DNA of 64,000 bases from Nitrospira sp. SG-bin2 (GCA_002083405.1 LVWT01000045.1:18321-82320); one strand, 5' to 3'; counted from the stretch's first letter, positions 1-9,438 are shown. Notes: generated by a model from the sequence alone, not told the origin. Translations and numbers: made by a program.

Positions 1-1119
1 GCGACATCGCTTGAGGAGCATCTTCTCTGGCAGTTGTCATTGTCCGGATTAACGGATCGAGGGAAAGCGCTCGGTCGGTTGATCATCGGGAACCTTGATG
101 ATGACGGATATCTGCGCATTCCATTGACTGAGGTTATCGCAGGAACCGATTTCACGGAATCTGAGGCGGAGTCTGCCCTCAGAGACATCCAAACGTTCGA
201 TCCGACCGGTGTCGGGGCGAGAGACTTGCCCGAATGCCTCCTCCTGCAGCTCGGGCATTTAGGCCGCAATCCGATCGGTTCGTTGGGTGCGCGGCCAGGC
301 GCGCTCAAGGGGTCGATCGTTGAGGGTGTGATCCTTCATCATTTGAAGGATTTGGAAAAGAAGCAGTATGCCAAAATTGCCAAGGCGTTGGATGTGACGG
401 TTGACGAAGTATTTCAGGCCACCAAGGTTATTGAAAATCTCGAGCCCAAACCGGGCCGGCCGTTCACGAACACACAGAACTATGTCATCGTTCCAGATGT
501 GTTCGTCGTCAAGGATGAAGGGGAGTGGGTCGTACTATTAAATGACGATGGTCTCCCTCGCATGCGGATCAGCCCGTATTACAAACAATTGATGGCTTCC
601 AGCCAGGGAGGCGCTCCTGAAACGAAAGCCTACATGGATGAGAAGTTGCGGGCTGCCCAGTGGGTCATTCGGAGCATCGAACAACGCAATAAGACGATTG
701 TGAAGGTCGTATCGAGTATCGTGAAGTTTCAGGAGCAATTCTTTGAGCGCGGTGTCTCGCACCTCAAACCCCTCGTGCTTAAACAGGTCGCCGAAGACAT
801 CGGGATGCACGAGTCGACCATCAGTCGCGTCACCGCCAATAAGTATATGTATTGTCCTCAGGGCATGTTGGAGCTGAAGTTCTTTTTCAACGCCGGGCTG
901 CAGCGGACCGACCAGCCGTCGGATATGCACTCGTCCGTATCCGTAAGAGAGATGATTAAGAAAATGGTGGCGGAGGAAGACGGCAAGCGGCCGTTGAAGG
1001 ATGAAGAAATAGCCGCCCGCCTTCGCACGCAACAAGTCCTTATTGCCAGACGAACGGTCGCCAAATATCGGGCGGAGGATAATATTCCTTCCGCCGGCCA
1101 ACGGAAACGTTTCTTTTAG
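1..1119 (+). CDS. rpoN: RNA polymerase sigma-54 factor RpoN (5'-truncated by window edge)
   Basis: The reading frame is open from base 1, so the N-terminal activator-interacting region lies outside the window; 372 residues are visible. They cover the core-binding part (repeats of the FDPTGVGARDLPECL type) and the DNA-binding C-terminus with a helix-turn-helix (HESTISRVTANKYM). The RpoN box, which contacts the -24 element, is near the end (ARRTVAKYR). RpoN directs core polymerase to -24/-12 promoters and needs AAA+ activators. It is followed by hpf and rapZ, the order seen at rpoN loci in many bacteria. A -24/-12 type site lies upstream of glnB in this window. Identity is secure from the RpoN box and neighbours. 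Confidence 0.96.
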   Translation, partial: ATSLEEHLLWQLSLSGLTDRGKALGRLIIGNLDDDGYLRIPLTEVIAGTDFTESEAESALRDIQTFDPTGVGARDLPECLLLQLGHLGRNPIGSLGARPGALKGSIVEGVILHHLKDLEKKQYAKIAKALDVTVDEVFQATKVIENLEPKPGRPFTNTQNYVIVPDVFVVKDEGEWVVLLNDDGLPRMRISPYYKQLMASSQGGAPETKAYMDEKLRAAQWVIRSIEQRNKTIVKVVSSIVKFQEQFFERGVSHLKPLVLKQVAEDIGMHESTISRVTANKYMYCPQGMLELKFFFNAGLQRTDQPSDMHSSVSVREMIKKMVAEEDGKRPLKDEEIAARLRTQQVLIARRTVAKYRAEDNIPSAGQRKRFF

Positions 1120-1161
1120 TCTGCGTAAAGGCCATATTCACTGACCAGTAGGAGGTGTGAT

Positions 1162-1499
1162 ATGAGGCTGAGAATTACCGGACGCCATCTGGACATCACG
1201 TCTGCACTGAAGAGTTATGTGGAAACGCGGTTTGGGCGGCTCGATCGCTAGAGTTGAAGGTCGGATCGCTTCAAATTGTGCTGGGAGTTGAAAAGCTTCG
1301 ACATATGGCTGAAGTAATCGGAACGGTAAACGGCAGACCGCTGCAGGCGAAAACATCCACTCGAGAAATGTACGCGACAATCGACGCGCTGGTGGATCGG
1401 GTTGACGCACAGTTCAGGAAGTGGAAGGGGCGTCTGGTCAGCCGCAAGTCTGGAGGAACCAGAAGGTCTCAGATGCGAACCGATGCCGATTTGCTATAA
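1162..1499 (+). pseudogene. hpf: Ribosome hibernation promoting factor, split by a frameshift
   Basis: An ATG behind a good ribosome binding site (ggaggtg) opens MRLRITGRHLDITSALKSYV, the typical beginning of HPF/YfiA, which binds the 30S subunit and dimerises or silences ribosomes in stationary phase. After 29 codons the frame meets a TAG at 1249-1251. The rest of the protein (LGVEKLRHMAEV, ATIDALVDRVDAQFRKWK) continues in another frame from about 1251 to the stop at 1497-1499. Restoring one base at about 1249 (CGC TAx GAG TTG) joins the two parts into a short HPF of about 112 residues. Either a real one-base deletion or a sequencing error explains this. The C-terminal half is well conserved, which argues for a recent event or an error. 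Confidence 0.85.
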
Positions 1500-1805
1500 C
1501 ACGACTCTAAGAGGACTTTTAAAATTTGGAGATGCCCGCAAGGGAATTAGAATGTCGTACTGCACCCGGTTTTCTCCCGTACTTTTACCGAGAACACTCT
1601 AGCAGAAAACCACACGTCGATCAGTCGAATCTATACCCATCGGGAAGTGTACGGATACAGGCGATGTGGATGTGTTGGGTCATCAGTACAGGAAGTAGCG
1701 CGGACTTGACCGCTGTCGATGAAGTAGGCAATGCTTGATCTCGCTCAACATATCTTGTGCCCATGACAGAGGATGCTTTGAGACATCCATTAGACTAAGA
1801 ATGAT
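1500..1805 (+). other. Gap between hpf and rapZ, no gene seen
   Basis: About 306 bases between hpf and rapZ. In many rpoN loci ptsN lies here; no PtsN-like reading frame could be recognised on either strand. One open frame (1526-1738, 70 codons) lacks a ribosome binding site and any recognisable motif and is taken as chance. No clear terminator or promoter was found. Confidence 0.5.
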
Positions 1806-2672
1806 ATGGCCCAACTCAGCTTAGTCATTATTAGTGGATTGTCCGGGTCCGGTAAATCTCACGCACTCAAGGTGTTTGAGGATGCCGGATATTTCTGTAT
1901 CGATAACCTTCCACCGGCCCTGCTGCCAACTTTTGTCGATCTTTGCAATCAACAGAAAGGTGAGATCGCCAATGTGGCCTTGGGCATCGATATTCGAGAG
2001 CGGGTATTTTTTTCTGACCTGGTCGGTATTCTTGAGCGTGTCAAAGGGCTCGGACATTCTGTCCAGTTGCTGTTTCTTGAATCGCGCGAGGAGGTCTTGG
2101 TTCGACGATTTTCCGAGTCGAGGCGTCCGCATCCGCTCTTGCCTCACTTGCCTGTATTGGAAGGGGTTCGGTTCGAAGCCCAACGGCTTGCGGAGCTTCG
2201 GCGGCATGCAGACCGTGTCATTGATACGTCGGATCTGACGGTACATGAGCTTCGCGACTTGCTCACCAAGCAGTTCAGGCAAGATCCGGGCGAAAAGAAA
2301 CTTACGATATCGCTGCTCACATTTGGCTATAAGTTCGGGGTTCCCTACGATATTGATTTGTTGTTCGATGTGCGTTTCCTCAAGAATCCCTATTTCGTTC
2401 CTGATCTGAAGTCGCTTCCCGGGGATGACCCAAGAGTTCGCGCCTTCGTTTTGTCAAATTCCGATGCCGTTGCGTTGATCGAGCGGCTTGAAGGGTTGCT
2501 CAAGTTTCTCATTCCGCAGTTCGAGCGCGAGCCACGCAGCTATCTGACGATTGCAATCGGGTGTACCGGCGGTCGTCATCGATCTGTTGCGGTCGCCGGA
2601 CGTCTACAAGAAGGCCTTTCTGCCATGGGCTACGACGTCGCACTAAAGCATCGCGACATTCACAAATCATAG
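1806..2672 (+). CDS. rapZ: RapZ family nucleotide-binding protein (RNase adapter)
   Basis: A 288-residue protein of normal family length. A Walker A motif, GLSGSGKS, is at residues 11-18, followed by the family segment DAGYFCIDNLPPALLP. The C-terminal domain carries IGCTGGRHRSVAVA, the RapZ/YvcJ signature implicated in RNA and metabolite binding. In Escherichia coli RapZ steers RNase E to GlmZ and so controls glucosamine-6-phosphate synthase; elsewhere the family (YvcJ) is a GTP/ATP-binding protein of less clear role. It follows rpoN-hpf as in many proteobacteria. The family assignment is firm; the RNA-adapter role in this organism is an extrapolation. Confidence 0.93.
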   Translation: MAQLSLVIISGLSGSGKSHALKVFEDAGYFCIDNLPPALLPTFVDLCNQQKGEIANVALGIDIRERVFFSDLVGILERVKGLGHSVQLLFLESREEVLVRRFSESRRPHPLLPHLPVLEGVRFEAQRLAELRRHADRVIDTSDLTVHELRDLLTKQFRQDPGEKKLTISLLTFGYKFGVPYDIDLLFDVRFLKNPYFVPDLKSLPGDDPRVRAFVLSNSDAVALIERLEGLLKFLIPQFEREPRSYLTIAIGCTGGRHRSVAVAGRLQEGLSAMGYDVALKHRDIHKS

Positions 2673-3038
2673 GTCTTGCAAAGAGGGACATGTCTGCGCT
2701 TATTCAGCGAAGCGCTATTGCGTCATTCTGCCCATTTCTTGACAGGCAGAACATAGTGACTATACTTGCCCATGTGAGCATGCAAACGGCTTGTAAAGTG
2801 AGTTCGCGACGTGAAGCGGCAGATATTCTCTTCCTGGCGAACGGGGTTGAAGGTATGCCAGCCGTGCGATTCAATCAACGCGTAGAGACGATATGTGCCT
2901 GCCGGGAAGAGGAGTGTGTGATTGCCGGATGGTTCGGGATTGGAGCACCTGGGAACGCTACCTGCAATTGACGATGGATGAAAACAAGAAAATAATTCGT
3001 GTATGAAAGGTTGTCGTGTAGAGTGACAGGGAATACAT
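2673..3038. other. Gap between rapZ and pilM, possible decayed minus-strand frame
   Basis: 366 bases without a recognised gene. On the minus strand an open frame ending at 2723 reads through the gap (for example FPAGTYRLYALIESHGW and HMGKYSHYVLPVKKW), with balanced, protein-like composition. It has no credible start: its only ATG lies inside pilM. It may be a gene relic or chance. The pilM promoter presumably lies in the last 100 bases, but no convincing -35/-10 pair was found. Confidence 0.4.
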
Positions 3039-4145
3039 ATGCTGAGCTCATTTAAAAACGTATTCGAGACCGATCTGATCTCATTCCTGACGCCGCGCAA
3101 GCAGCTGGTGGGTCTCGACATCGGATCCAGCGCGATTAAGCTTGTTCAGTTGAGGGAAAGCAAAGGGCGGTACATTCTTCAGAAGTTCGGTGTGAAGCCT
3201 CTTGAGCCCGAGGTGATTGTTGATGGGACGGTGATGGACGAAGGTCGTGTGGTTTCGGCTATTCGAGAGTTGTTCGATGAGACCGGAGTCAAGAATAAGC
3301 AGGTGGCAGTCTCAATTTCCGGACACGCTGTCATCGTGAAGAAGATCAGCTTGCCCCCGATGCCGGACGAAGAGTTGGAAGGGCAGGTGAAGTTAGCGGC
3401 GGAGCAGTATATCCCCTTCGATATCAATGAAGTGAATATCGATTTTCATGTGTTGCCAGCCGATCTGTCAGGGGACAAGCAGACAGATATGGCGGTTATT
3501 CTCGTTGCTGCGAAGAAAGACAAGATCAATGAATTGACCGAACTTGTCAAGGGCGCGGGCCTTACGCCGATGATCATGGATGTGGATGCGTTTGCGATCG
3601 AGAATATGCACGCCATCAATTATCCGATGGCGCAGGATGAAACCACGGCGTTGATCAATATCGGGGCGAGTGTGATGAATGTGAATATCATCCGCGGCGG
3701 CGCCTCTCTGTTCACGCGGGATATTCCATTGGGCGGCAATCGTTACACCGAGGCGATTCAACGCGAGATGGGTATGTCCTATGAAGAGGCGGAAGAAAGT
3801 AAACGAGTAGGGAAGGGAAGAGACTCTGGCGAGGGCGCGATGAGTGCTGTGATGAACAGCATGAATGGCGAGGTCGCTTCTGAGATCGCCAGAACAGTGG
3901 ATTATTTCAAAACATCCGCTGCAAATGCCGAGCTGGATCGAGTGCTTGTGTGCGGTGGTGTCGCGCAGGCTAAAGGATTGATCCAGCAACTCGGCGATCG
4001 GATGCAAATTCCTGTAGAGCTGGCCGACCCGTTTAGCGAGATCGATGTGACCGGAAGCGGCATGGATCCAGACCTGTTGGCCGATCTGGCGCCTTCGGCG
4101 GCGGTCGGCGTCGGGTTGGCACTGAGGGCGGTGGGGGACCGATGA
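3039..4145 (+). CDS. pilM: Type IV pilus inner-membrane platform protein PilM
   Basis: A 368-residue actin-like ATPase (FtsA/PilM fold). The phosphate-1 loop region VGLDIGSSAIKLVQL is near residue 24, and later ATP-fold segments are present (DVDAFAIENMHAINYP, LVCGGVAQAKGL). PilM is cytoplasmic and binds the short N-terminal tail of PilN, tying the PilN/PilO membrane complex to the assembly ATPases. It is the first gene of a tight five-gene operon, pilMNOPQ, and its stop overlaps the pilN start by 4 bases. Length and motifs are normal, and no pilin or motor ATPase gene is in the window. Confidence 0.96.
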   Translation: MLSSFKNVFETDLISFLTPRKQLVGLDIGSSAIKLVQLRESKGRYILQKFGVKPLEPEVIVDGTVMDEGRVVSAIRELFDETGVKNKQVAVSISGHAVIVKKISLPPMPDEELEGQVKLAAEQYIPFDINEVNIDFHVLPADLSGDKQTDMAVILVAAKKDKINELTELVKGAGLTPMIMDVDAFAIENMHAINYPMAQDETTALINIGASVMNVNIIRGGASLFTRDIPLGGNRYTEAIQREMGMSYEEAEESKRVGKGRDSGEGAMSAVMNSMNGEVASEIARTVDYFKTSAANAELDRVLVCGGVAQAKGLIQQLGDRMQIPVELADPFSEIDVTGSGMDPDLLADLAPSAAVGVGLALRAVGDR

Positions 4146-4696
4146 TTCGCATTAATCTGCTTGCCTCGGGGGCAAAAGCAAGAAAAGCTAAGCCTCAGTA
4201 TGATGTCCGCGCACAAGTGCTGCTCGGCGTGGGAGTGATTCTGATTTTTGTGACCGGATGTTGGTGGTACGCCTCTACGCTCGATAGTGAAATTGAGGCG
4301 CGACAGGAAGAGAAGCGGGAGAAGGAAAGTCAGGTTGCGCAATTAAAAGAGCAGGTGAAAAAAGTTCAAGACTTTGAGCAAAAGAAGAAACTGCTAGAGG
4401 ATAAAAATCGAATCATCGACCAGCTTGAGCAGTCAAGAATGGGGCCGGTGAAAGTGCTGGATCATGTCAGCCAGAGTATCGAGCCTCTGAAGATCTGGTT
4501 GACGAGGTTAGGTGTGTCATCCGATACGGTGGAATTGGAAGGGAAAGCGCTCACGAACGATGATGTCGTGGAATTTGCGAATAATCTTCGGCGGACAGAC
4601 TATTTTGCCGGCATCAATCTTCAGGAAAGCAAGGCGACGGTTGAAAACAAGATCAATGTATATCAGTTTCGATTGACGTTTCGCCTGAAGGGATGA
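4142..4696 (+). CDS. pilN: Type IV pilus assembly protein PilN
   Basis: 184 residues. The N-terminal MIRINLLAS is the conserved cytoplasmic motif that docks into PilM. A single membrane helix follows (about residues 27-47), then a charged coiled coil (about 50-100) and a periplasmic ferredoxin-like domain. PilN pairs with PilO to form the alignment complex between inner-membrane platform and secretin. It overlaps pilM and pilO by 4 bases each (ATGA), indicating translational coupling. Confidence 0.95.
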   Translation: MIRINLLASGAKARKAKPQYDVRAQVLLGVGVILIFVTGCWWYASTLDSEIEARQEEKREKESQVAQLKEQVKKVQDFEQKKKLLEDKNRIIDQLEQSRMGPVKVLDHVSQSIEPLKIWLTRLGVSSDTVELEGKALTNDDVVEFANNLRRTDYFAGINLQESKATVENKINVYQFRLTFRLKG

Positions 4697-5355
4697 ATAT
4701 GGAGCTGCCATCGGTCAATCTGGACTCGCTACGCAATGTTCCCGCCCCGCAGAAGGTGGCGCTCCTGTTTCTGCTTGTCGGCGGTCTCGTCGCCGCATTT
4801 TATTTTTATATTGCTGAACCCAAAGCAGCGGAGATTGCGGCCTTAGAGGCTGAAAATAGCAGGTTGGAGAGCGAAGTCCAAACGCTCAGCATCAAAGTCA
4901 AACATCTAGATGAGATCATCGCTGCGAGTAAGCAGCTCGAAATTGAGTTGGCAAAGAAGAAGGAGCGCCTCCCTCCGGAGGAGGAAGCCATTATGCTGCT
5001 CAAGCAAGTGTCTGATCTTGGTGTCCGGTTAGGGCTCGATATCAGATTGTGGAAGCCGGGGGCCCCAGCTGAGGATCCGTCGAAGCTCTTTGTGAAAATG
5101 CCCGTGAATGTCGAGGTGTCCGGGGTCTATCACACGGCCGCGCTGTTTTTCGACCGCATTAACAGGCTGCCAAGGATCATTACAGTGTCCGGTCTGAAAA
5201 TGGGATCGCCGAAGGTTGATCAAGGGCGGATAGTGTCACAAACAACGTTTGACTTAGTCGCGTATGCTGCGCCACAGGAAAAACCCGCGGTTGCAGCACC
5301 AGTTGCAGGGGCCAAGCCGGTTCAGCCTGCTCAGCCCGCTCCAGCTGGAAAATAA
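4693..5355 (+). CDS. pilO: Type IV pilus assembly protein PilO
   Basis: 220 residues. One membrane helix (VALLFLLVGGLVAAFYFYIA, about residues 22-41) is followed by a coiled coil rich in Glu and Lys (about 45-100) and a periplasmic domain with the PilO-type segments MLLKQVSDLGVRLGLDI and VYHTAALFFDRINRLPRII. The tail is Ala/Pro-rich (PAVAAPVAGAKPVQPAQPA). PilO forms heterodimers with PilN in the pilus alignment complex. Its start overlaps the pilN stop, and the gap to pilP is 18 bases. Confidence 0.95.
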   Translation: MNMELPSVNLDSLRNVPAPQKVALLFLLVGGLVAAFYFYIAEPKAAEIAALEAENSRLESEVQTLSIKVKHLDEIIAASKQLEIELAKKKERLPPEEEAIMLLKQVSDLGVRLGLDIRLWKPGAPAEDPSKLFVKMPVNVEVSGVYHTAALFFDRINRLPRIITVSGLKMGSPKVDQGRIVSQTTFDLVAYAAPQEKPAVAAPVAGAKPVQPAQPAPAGK

Positions 5356-5373
5356 GGGAGATTCGCAGGGCAC

Positions 5374-6000
5374 ATGGATAGTCTAAAAACCAAGAGGTCG
5401 GACGGGCATCGGTATGCGGTCGTTAGAGGTACAGCGGCTTTCCTTGGCATTGTTGCTCTTGTTTGTCTCCACAACGTCGTTGCTCAAGCAGATCCTCTTG
5501 TTGCGCAGATGAGTCCGATGAGACAGGAATCCATTAAGATGTCATCTGTCCCGGACGTTCCGAAGGCGCCTATTTCAGCTGCTGATCCGCTACCATCCGG
5601 AGAGTTGGCGCAGGTGTCGCCCCAGGCGCCGTTTCCCGACGGTGCAGTTGGGTCCGGTTATGATCCATCCGGGCGCCGCGACCCATTTGCCCCAGTCATA
5701 CAGGATCTTCAGCTGGGTAGGGTCGATGTGAATCTTCCCCCGCTCCAACGTGTGACATTGACCGAGCTCAATCTGATCGCCATTGTATGGGGGGCCTATG
5801 GGTACACGGCCATGGTTCAGACGCCTGAAGGGCATGGATATACGGTCAAGCGGGGGACAAGAGTCGGGCAGAACAACGGAGTGGTCAGTGCAATTACTGA
5901 GCGGGGCATCATTGTACAGGAGCGATTCACCGATGTGTATGGCAAGAAGCAGGAGCGTGAGTATGTCAAGCTCCTCCATCCGAAAGAAGGCTCAGAATGA
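5374..6000 (+). CDS. pilP: Type IV pilus lipoprotein-like component PilP
   Basis: 208 residues with an N-terminal hydrophobic export segment (AAFLGIVALVCLHNVVAQA, ending near residue 43), a proline-rich linker and a C-terminal PilP beta-sandwich domain (RRDPFAPVI, LTELNLIAIVWG, GYTVKRGTRVGQNNGVV). PilP binds PilN/PilO and the periplasmic domains of the PilQ secretin. No clean lipobox cysteine follows the signal, so it may be a soluble periplasmic variant rather than a lipoprotein. It overlaps pilQ by 4 bases. Confidence 0.93.
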   Translation: MDSLKTKRSDGHRYAVVRGTAAFLGIVALVCLHNVVAQADPLVAQMSPMRQESIKMSSVPDVPKAPISAADPLPSGELAQVSPQAPFPDGAVGSGYDPSGRRDPFAPVIQDLQLGRVDVNLPPLQRVTLTELNLIAIVWGAYGYTAMVQTPEGHGYTVKRGTRVGQNNGVVSAITERGIIVQERFTDVYGKKQEREYVKLLHPKEGSE

Positions 6001-7979
6001 AACCATTATTCTCTAGCATGTGTGGTTTGATGACGGCGAGGCGGTTCATCGGAGCCTTGGGGGTATCCCTCATTGCTTTGGGAGCGCATGCCGGAATGGT
6101 TCCACTTGACGATGAAGCCGGTGAGTCCGGCAAGAGCGGTCTCGCAGAAGTCGAGGAAGGTATCGGCTCGCTGCCGGCTCAATCGGTGACCAATATCGAG
6201 GTACATCCGGAAGGAGATCGGGTCACGGTGGCAATCGTCGGAGACGGAAGATTCTTTCCCGATGCGAAGTTGCTGGATGAGTCTCGGTTAGTCATTGATA
6301 TGCCGGCTGTGGCCTCCGCATTCCGGCACTCGACCGTGCAGGGGCAGCACCAGTTGCTCAAAACAATCAGGGTAGGGCATCACGCCGATAGGGTTCGACT
6401 CGTATTTGACCTGCTCGAACAGCCGGCTTTTTCTGTTGAAGCCAAGGGTAATAAAATCCTCGTTGTTCTTAGTCCAAAAGAGTCTCAGGGGTCCCACAGT
6501 GAAATATCGCAGTCGGCCAATCCTCTCGATGTCTCGCGGCCGGCACTTCAGGAGCGCAAGGTGCTGTTTGACTCGGGACCTCGGACTGTGAAAAAGATTG
6601 CCCGCATCATCGGTCCCGCACAGTCTCCATTTAGGGTCCAGCCGGTACAAATGGCAGCGGAGAGTGCTCCAGATCAAAAGGATAGCCGGTCGGATGACGT
6701 TGTCGCGGGGCAGACCAGGTTTGTCGGGCGACGCATCTCACTCGACTTTCAGCAAGCGGACATCACGAATATTTTACGACTGATTGCCGACGTCAGTGGT
6801 TTCAATATCGTCGTTGGCGAGGCTGTCAAATCCAAAGTCACCATGAAGCTGGTGAACGTGCCCTGGGATCAGGCCTTGGATATGCTCTTGAAGATGAATG
6901 GGCTCGGCATGATTCGCCAGGGATCGATTGTCTGGGTGGACACGCTGTCGAATCTTGCCAAGCAGCAGGATGAAGAAGCAAGAGCCAAAGATGCCAAAGT
7001 CAAGGCAGAGGAATTAATCGACCGTGTCTTTTACATCAAGAATATTCAAGCCCAAGAGCTTATGACGTCGTTGCGCCAATATTTGAGTCCGCGCGGCGTG
7101 ATGCAGTTTAATGCGGGAAGCAACGCGTTGATCGTGAGAGAGACGGAAAGCAAGCTGGCGATCATGAGGCAACTGGTCGAGGGGCTCGATTTGGAAGTGC
7201 CGCAAGTCCAGATTGAAGCGCGCATCGTTCAGGCAGATACGGTCTACGCCAGAGGATTGGGAATTCAGTGGGGCTTCCAGGCTGCGAACAGAACGCCTTC
7301 AACGTTCAACGCCATCGGTGGTCTCAACGGTCCGTTCGGCGAAGTTGCCGGCACGGGGAATAGTACGATATCCAGAAGCTGGCTGGTGAATTTGCCGGCC
7401 CAGGTCGGCGGGTTGCCCGCAGTTCCTGGCATCGGCTGGACGTTTGGAAAGTTGGGTGGAGATTTTGCTTTGGATATGCGGTTGTCTGCCGGAGAATTGT
7501 TGGGTCTGACCAAAGTTATTGCCGCCCCGAAGATCATGACGCTGGACAAGCGCGAAGCGAAGATCTCTCAGGGCGAGTCGATTCCATTTCAAACCACTTC
7601 GTTACAGGGAACACAGACGACATTTGTGGATGCCAATTTGGAACTGAACGTGACACCTCAAATCACATCGCGCGATCCGAAGGAGGATGCCAAGAGAATT
7701 TTGCTGAAGGTGCGGGCGACTCGGAATGCCGTGGGTGCTCGCAGCAATCCGGCCGGTCCGAGCATTGATCGGCGCGAGGCAAATACTCAAGTGCTTGTTC
7801 GAGATGGAGAGACGATGGTGATCGGCGGGGTGTTCGTCGACACGCAGAATAACAACGTCCAGGGAGTGCCGTATATGTCCCGCATCCCGGTTCTTGGCTG
7901 GTTATTCAAGAACAAGTCCGAGTCGGTCTCCAAGCAAGAGCTGCTCATTTTCTTAACGCCGAGCATTGTGAAGACATAG
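5997..7979 (+). CDS. pilQ: Type IV pilus secretin PilQ
   Basis: 660 residues. A signal peptide (to about residue 32) is followed by an AMIN peptidoglycan-binding domain (about 55-160, VTNIEVHPEGDRVTVAIVG), a secretin N-domain (ISLDFQQADITNILRLIADV, about 245), an N1-type domain and the C-terminal secretin pore (about 400-660) with the signature VLVRDGETMVIGGVFVD. PilQ forms the outer-membrane channel through which the pilus exits. It ends the pil operon and is followed by a strong terminator. Confidence 0.97.
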   Translation: MKPLFSSMCGLMTARRFIGALGVSLIALGAHAGMVPLDDEAGESGKSGLAEVEEGIGSLPAQSVTNIEVHPEGDRVTVAIVGDGRFFPDAKLLDESRLVIDMPAVASAFRHSTVQGQHQLLKTIRVGHHADRVRLVFDLLEQPAFSVEAKGNKILVVLSPKESQGSHSEISQSANPLDVSRPALQERKVLFDSGPRTVKKIARIIGPAQSPFRVQPVQMAAESAPDQKDSRSDDVVAGQTRFVGRRISLDFQQADITNILRLIADVSGFNIVVGEAVKSKVTMKLVNVPWDQALDMLLKMNGLGMIRQGSIVWVDTLSNLAKQQDEEARAKDAKVKAEELIDRVFYIKNIQAQELMTSLRQYLSPRGVMQFNAGSNALIVRETESKLAIMRQLVEGLDLEVPQVQIEARIVQADTVYARGLGIQWGFQAANRTPSTFNAIGGLNGPFGEVAGTGNSTISRSWLVNLPAQVGGLPAVPGIGWTFGKLGGDFALDMRLSAGELLGLTKVIAAPKIMTLDKREAKISQGESIPFQTTSLQGTQTTFVDANLELNVTPQITSRDPKEDAKRILLKVRATRNAVGARSNPAGPSIDRREANTQVLVRDGETMVIGGVFVDTQNNNVQGVPYMSRIPVLGWLFKNKSESVSKQELLIFLTPSIVKT

Positions 7980-8020
7980 ACCGTAGTAGTTTCCAGTCAG
8001 ATGTTCTGAAGTAAGAGAAT

Positions 8021-8064
8021 GTGCGTGGCGATGCTGATCAGCGTCGCCACGCACGTTTGTTTTT
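8021..8064 (+). terminator. Rho-independent terminator after pilQ
   Basis: An 11-base perfect stem (gtgcgtggcga at 8021-8031 with tcgccacgcac at 8044-8054) encloses a self-complementary gctgatcagc. It is followed by TTTGTTTTT. It lies 42 bases after the pilQ stop. The remaining gap to aroB (about 220 bases) holds no recognised gene. Confidence 0.9.
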
Positions 8065-8286
8065 AGCTGAAGGCGCCGCTCCGGGCGTGTGCAGAATAGC
8101 TCCTCATGTCGATTTATCTATGATCAGTCCCGATTGCGCTTCCCGCCTCTTTACAGAGCGCCGTGTAATTCTTTTAGTTTGGCGATGAGCTGTGCTACCA
8201 TCCCCCCGCGTCTTGGCCTTCTTGTTTCAGAGGAATATGTGATGGGCCATGACGATCCAATGAGTGCCATGGTGTAGGAATCGGCT

Positions 8287-9429
8287 ATGACATTGTCATC
8301 GATGGTATCGGTCTCGCTTGGTGAGCGGAGCTACAAGATTCTGATTCAAGCCGGTCTTTTGAGTCGGCTTAAAGGGAGGTTGAGCGAACTGGCGGTGAAG
8401 GGGAAAGTCGGTGTGGTGACGGATCGTCATGTAGCCGGTTACTATCTGAGCGGGATGTTGCAGCAGCTGAAGAGGTGCGGCGTCGATGCGGTTCCTATTG
8501 TACTGCCTCCCGGTGAACGGTCGAAGACACTGGATACGATCACGAACATTCTTGATGTGATGGCGCGTCATCGGTTTGAGCGGTCGTCGTTTCTCTTTGC
8601 ACTTGGGGGAGGTGTGGTCGGCGATATAGCAGGATTTGCGGCGGCGATCTATCAGCGCGGTATCCCATTCATTCAGATTCCAACTACCCTCATTGCCCAG
8701 TCTGATTCGAGCGTCGGGGGAAAGACGGGAGTCGATCATCGGCTGGGTAAGAATCTGATCGGGGCGTTCTATCAACCCAAGGAAGTATGGATTGATCCGC
8801 TGACGCTTCGGACTTTGCCGATGCGCGAATGGGTTGCCGGGCTGGCGGAGGTCATCAAGTATGGCATTATCGCGGATGAGGAGTTTTTTTCATATCTTCA
8901 GCGGGAGATGCCCGGTTTGCTGAAACGAAAACCAGATATTGTTGCAGTGGCAGTGAAGCGGTCTTGCGAAATCAAAGCTCAAGTAGTCGCAGCAGATGAG
9001 CGGGAGTCTGACCGGCGGCGCATCCTCAATTATGGGCACACGATCGGGCATGCGCTTGAAACGCTGGGGCGATACGAATCGCTCATTCACGGTGAGGCTG
9101 TCGGGATCGGGTTGGTTCAAGAAGCTGACGTCGCATGTTTTCTTGGGACTTGTGATCGCAGTGTCGTGCAACGTATTCAAGCCATTGTCCAGGCCGCCGG
9201 CTTGCCCGATCGCATGCCGCAGTGGACAGCAGCCAAAATCTGGAAGGCGATGCTTCATGACAAGAAAGTGTCCGGAGGACAAGTTGTCGGTGTGTGGCCG
9301 GAACGGATCGGGCATGTTCGGATGATGCCGATCGATGAACCGACTTTTTGCCAATGGCATCAAACGCTGCCTAAGCCCAACTCCGGCAAGAGCCTCTCCC
9401 GCAAGAAGCCGGCCCAACAGAAACGGTAG
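8287..9429 (+). CDS. aroB: 3-dehydroquinate synthase
   Basis: 380 residues. AroB converts DAHP to 3-dehydroquinate, the second step of the shikimate pathway, using NAD+ and a divalent metal. The NAD-binding glycine-rich stretch ALGGGVVGDIAGFAAAIYQR is near residue 105. It is followed by the active-site segment LIAQSDSSVGGKTGVDH and the metal-binding GHTIGHALE (about residue 250). The 20-residue tail is rich in Lys and Ser and not conserved. A weak SD (aggaat) precedes the ATG. The gene is 9 bases upstream of nadE; aroK, its common partner, is not adjacent. Confidence 0.96.
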   Translation: MTLSSMVSVSLGERSYKILIQAGLLSRLKGRLSELAVKGKVGVVTDRHVAGYYLSGMLQQLKRCGVDAVPIVLPPGERSKTLDTITNILDVMARHRFERSSFLFALGGGVVGDIAGFAAAIYQRGIPFIQIPTTLIAQSDSSVGGKTGVDHRLGKNLIGAFYQPKEVWIDPLTLRTLPMREWVAGLAEVIKYGIIADEEFFSYLQREMPGLLKRKPDIVAVAVKRSCEIKAQVVAADERESDRRRILNYGHTIGHALETLGRYESLIHGEAVGIGLVQEADVACFLGTCDRSVVQRIQAIVQAAGLPDRMPQWTAAKIWKAMLHDKKVSGGQVVGVWPERIGHVRMMPIDEPTFCQWHQTLPKPNSGKSLSRKKPAQQKR

Positions 9430-9438
9430 GCCTGTCTG

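Noticed and set aside
1526..1738. A possible ptsN between hpf and rapZ
   Set aside because: No PTS-EIIA motif (active-site His region) on either strand.
2723..3121. A minus-strand gene antisense to the start of pilM
   Set aside because: Only start lies inside pilM; part of the frame looks protein-like but no family or SD supports it. Kept as a comment on the gap.
8089..8277. A 62-codon frame before aroB
   Set aside because: No SD, cysteine- and proline-rich chance composition, between a terminator and the aroB start.
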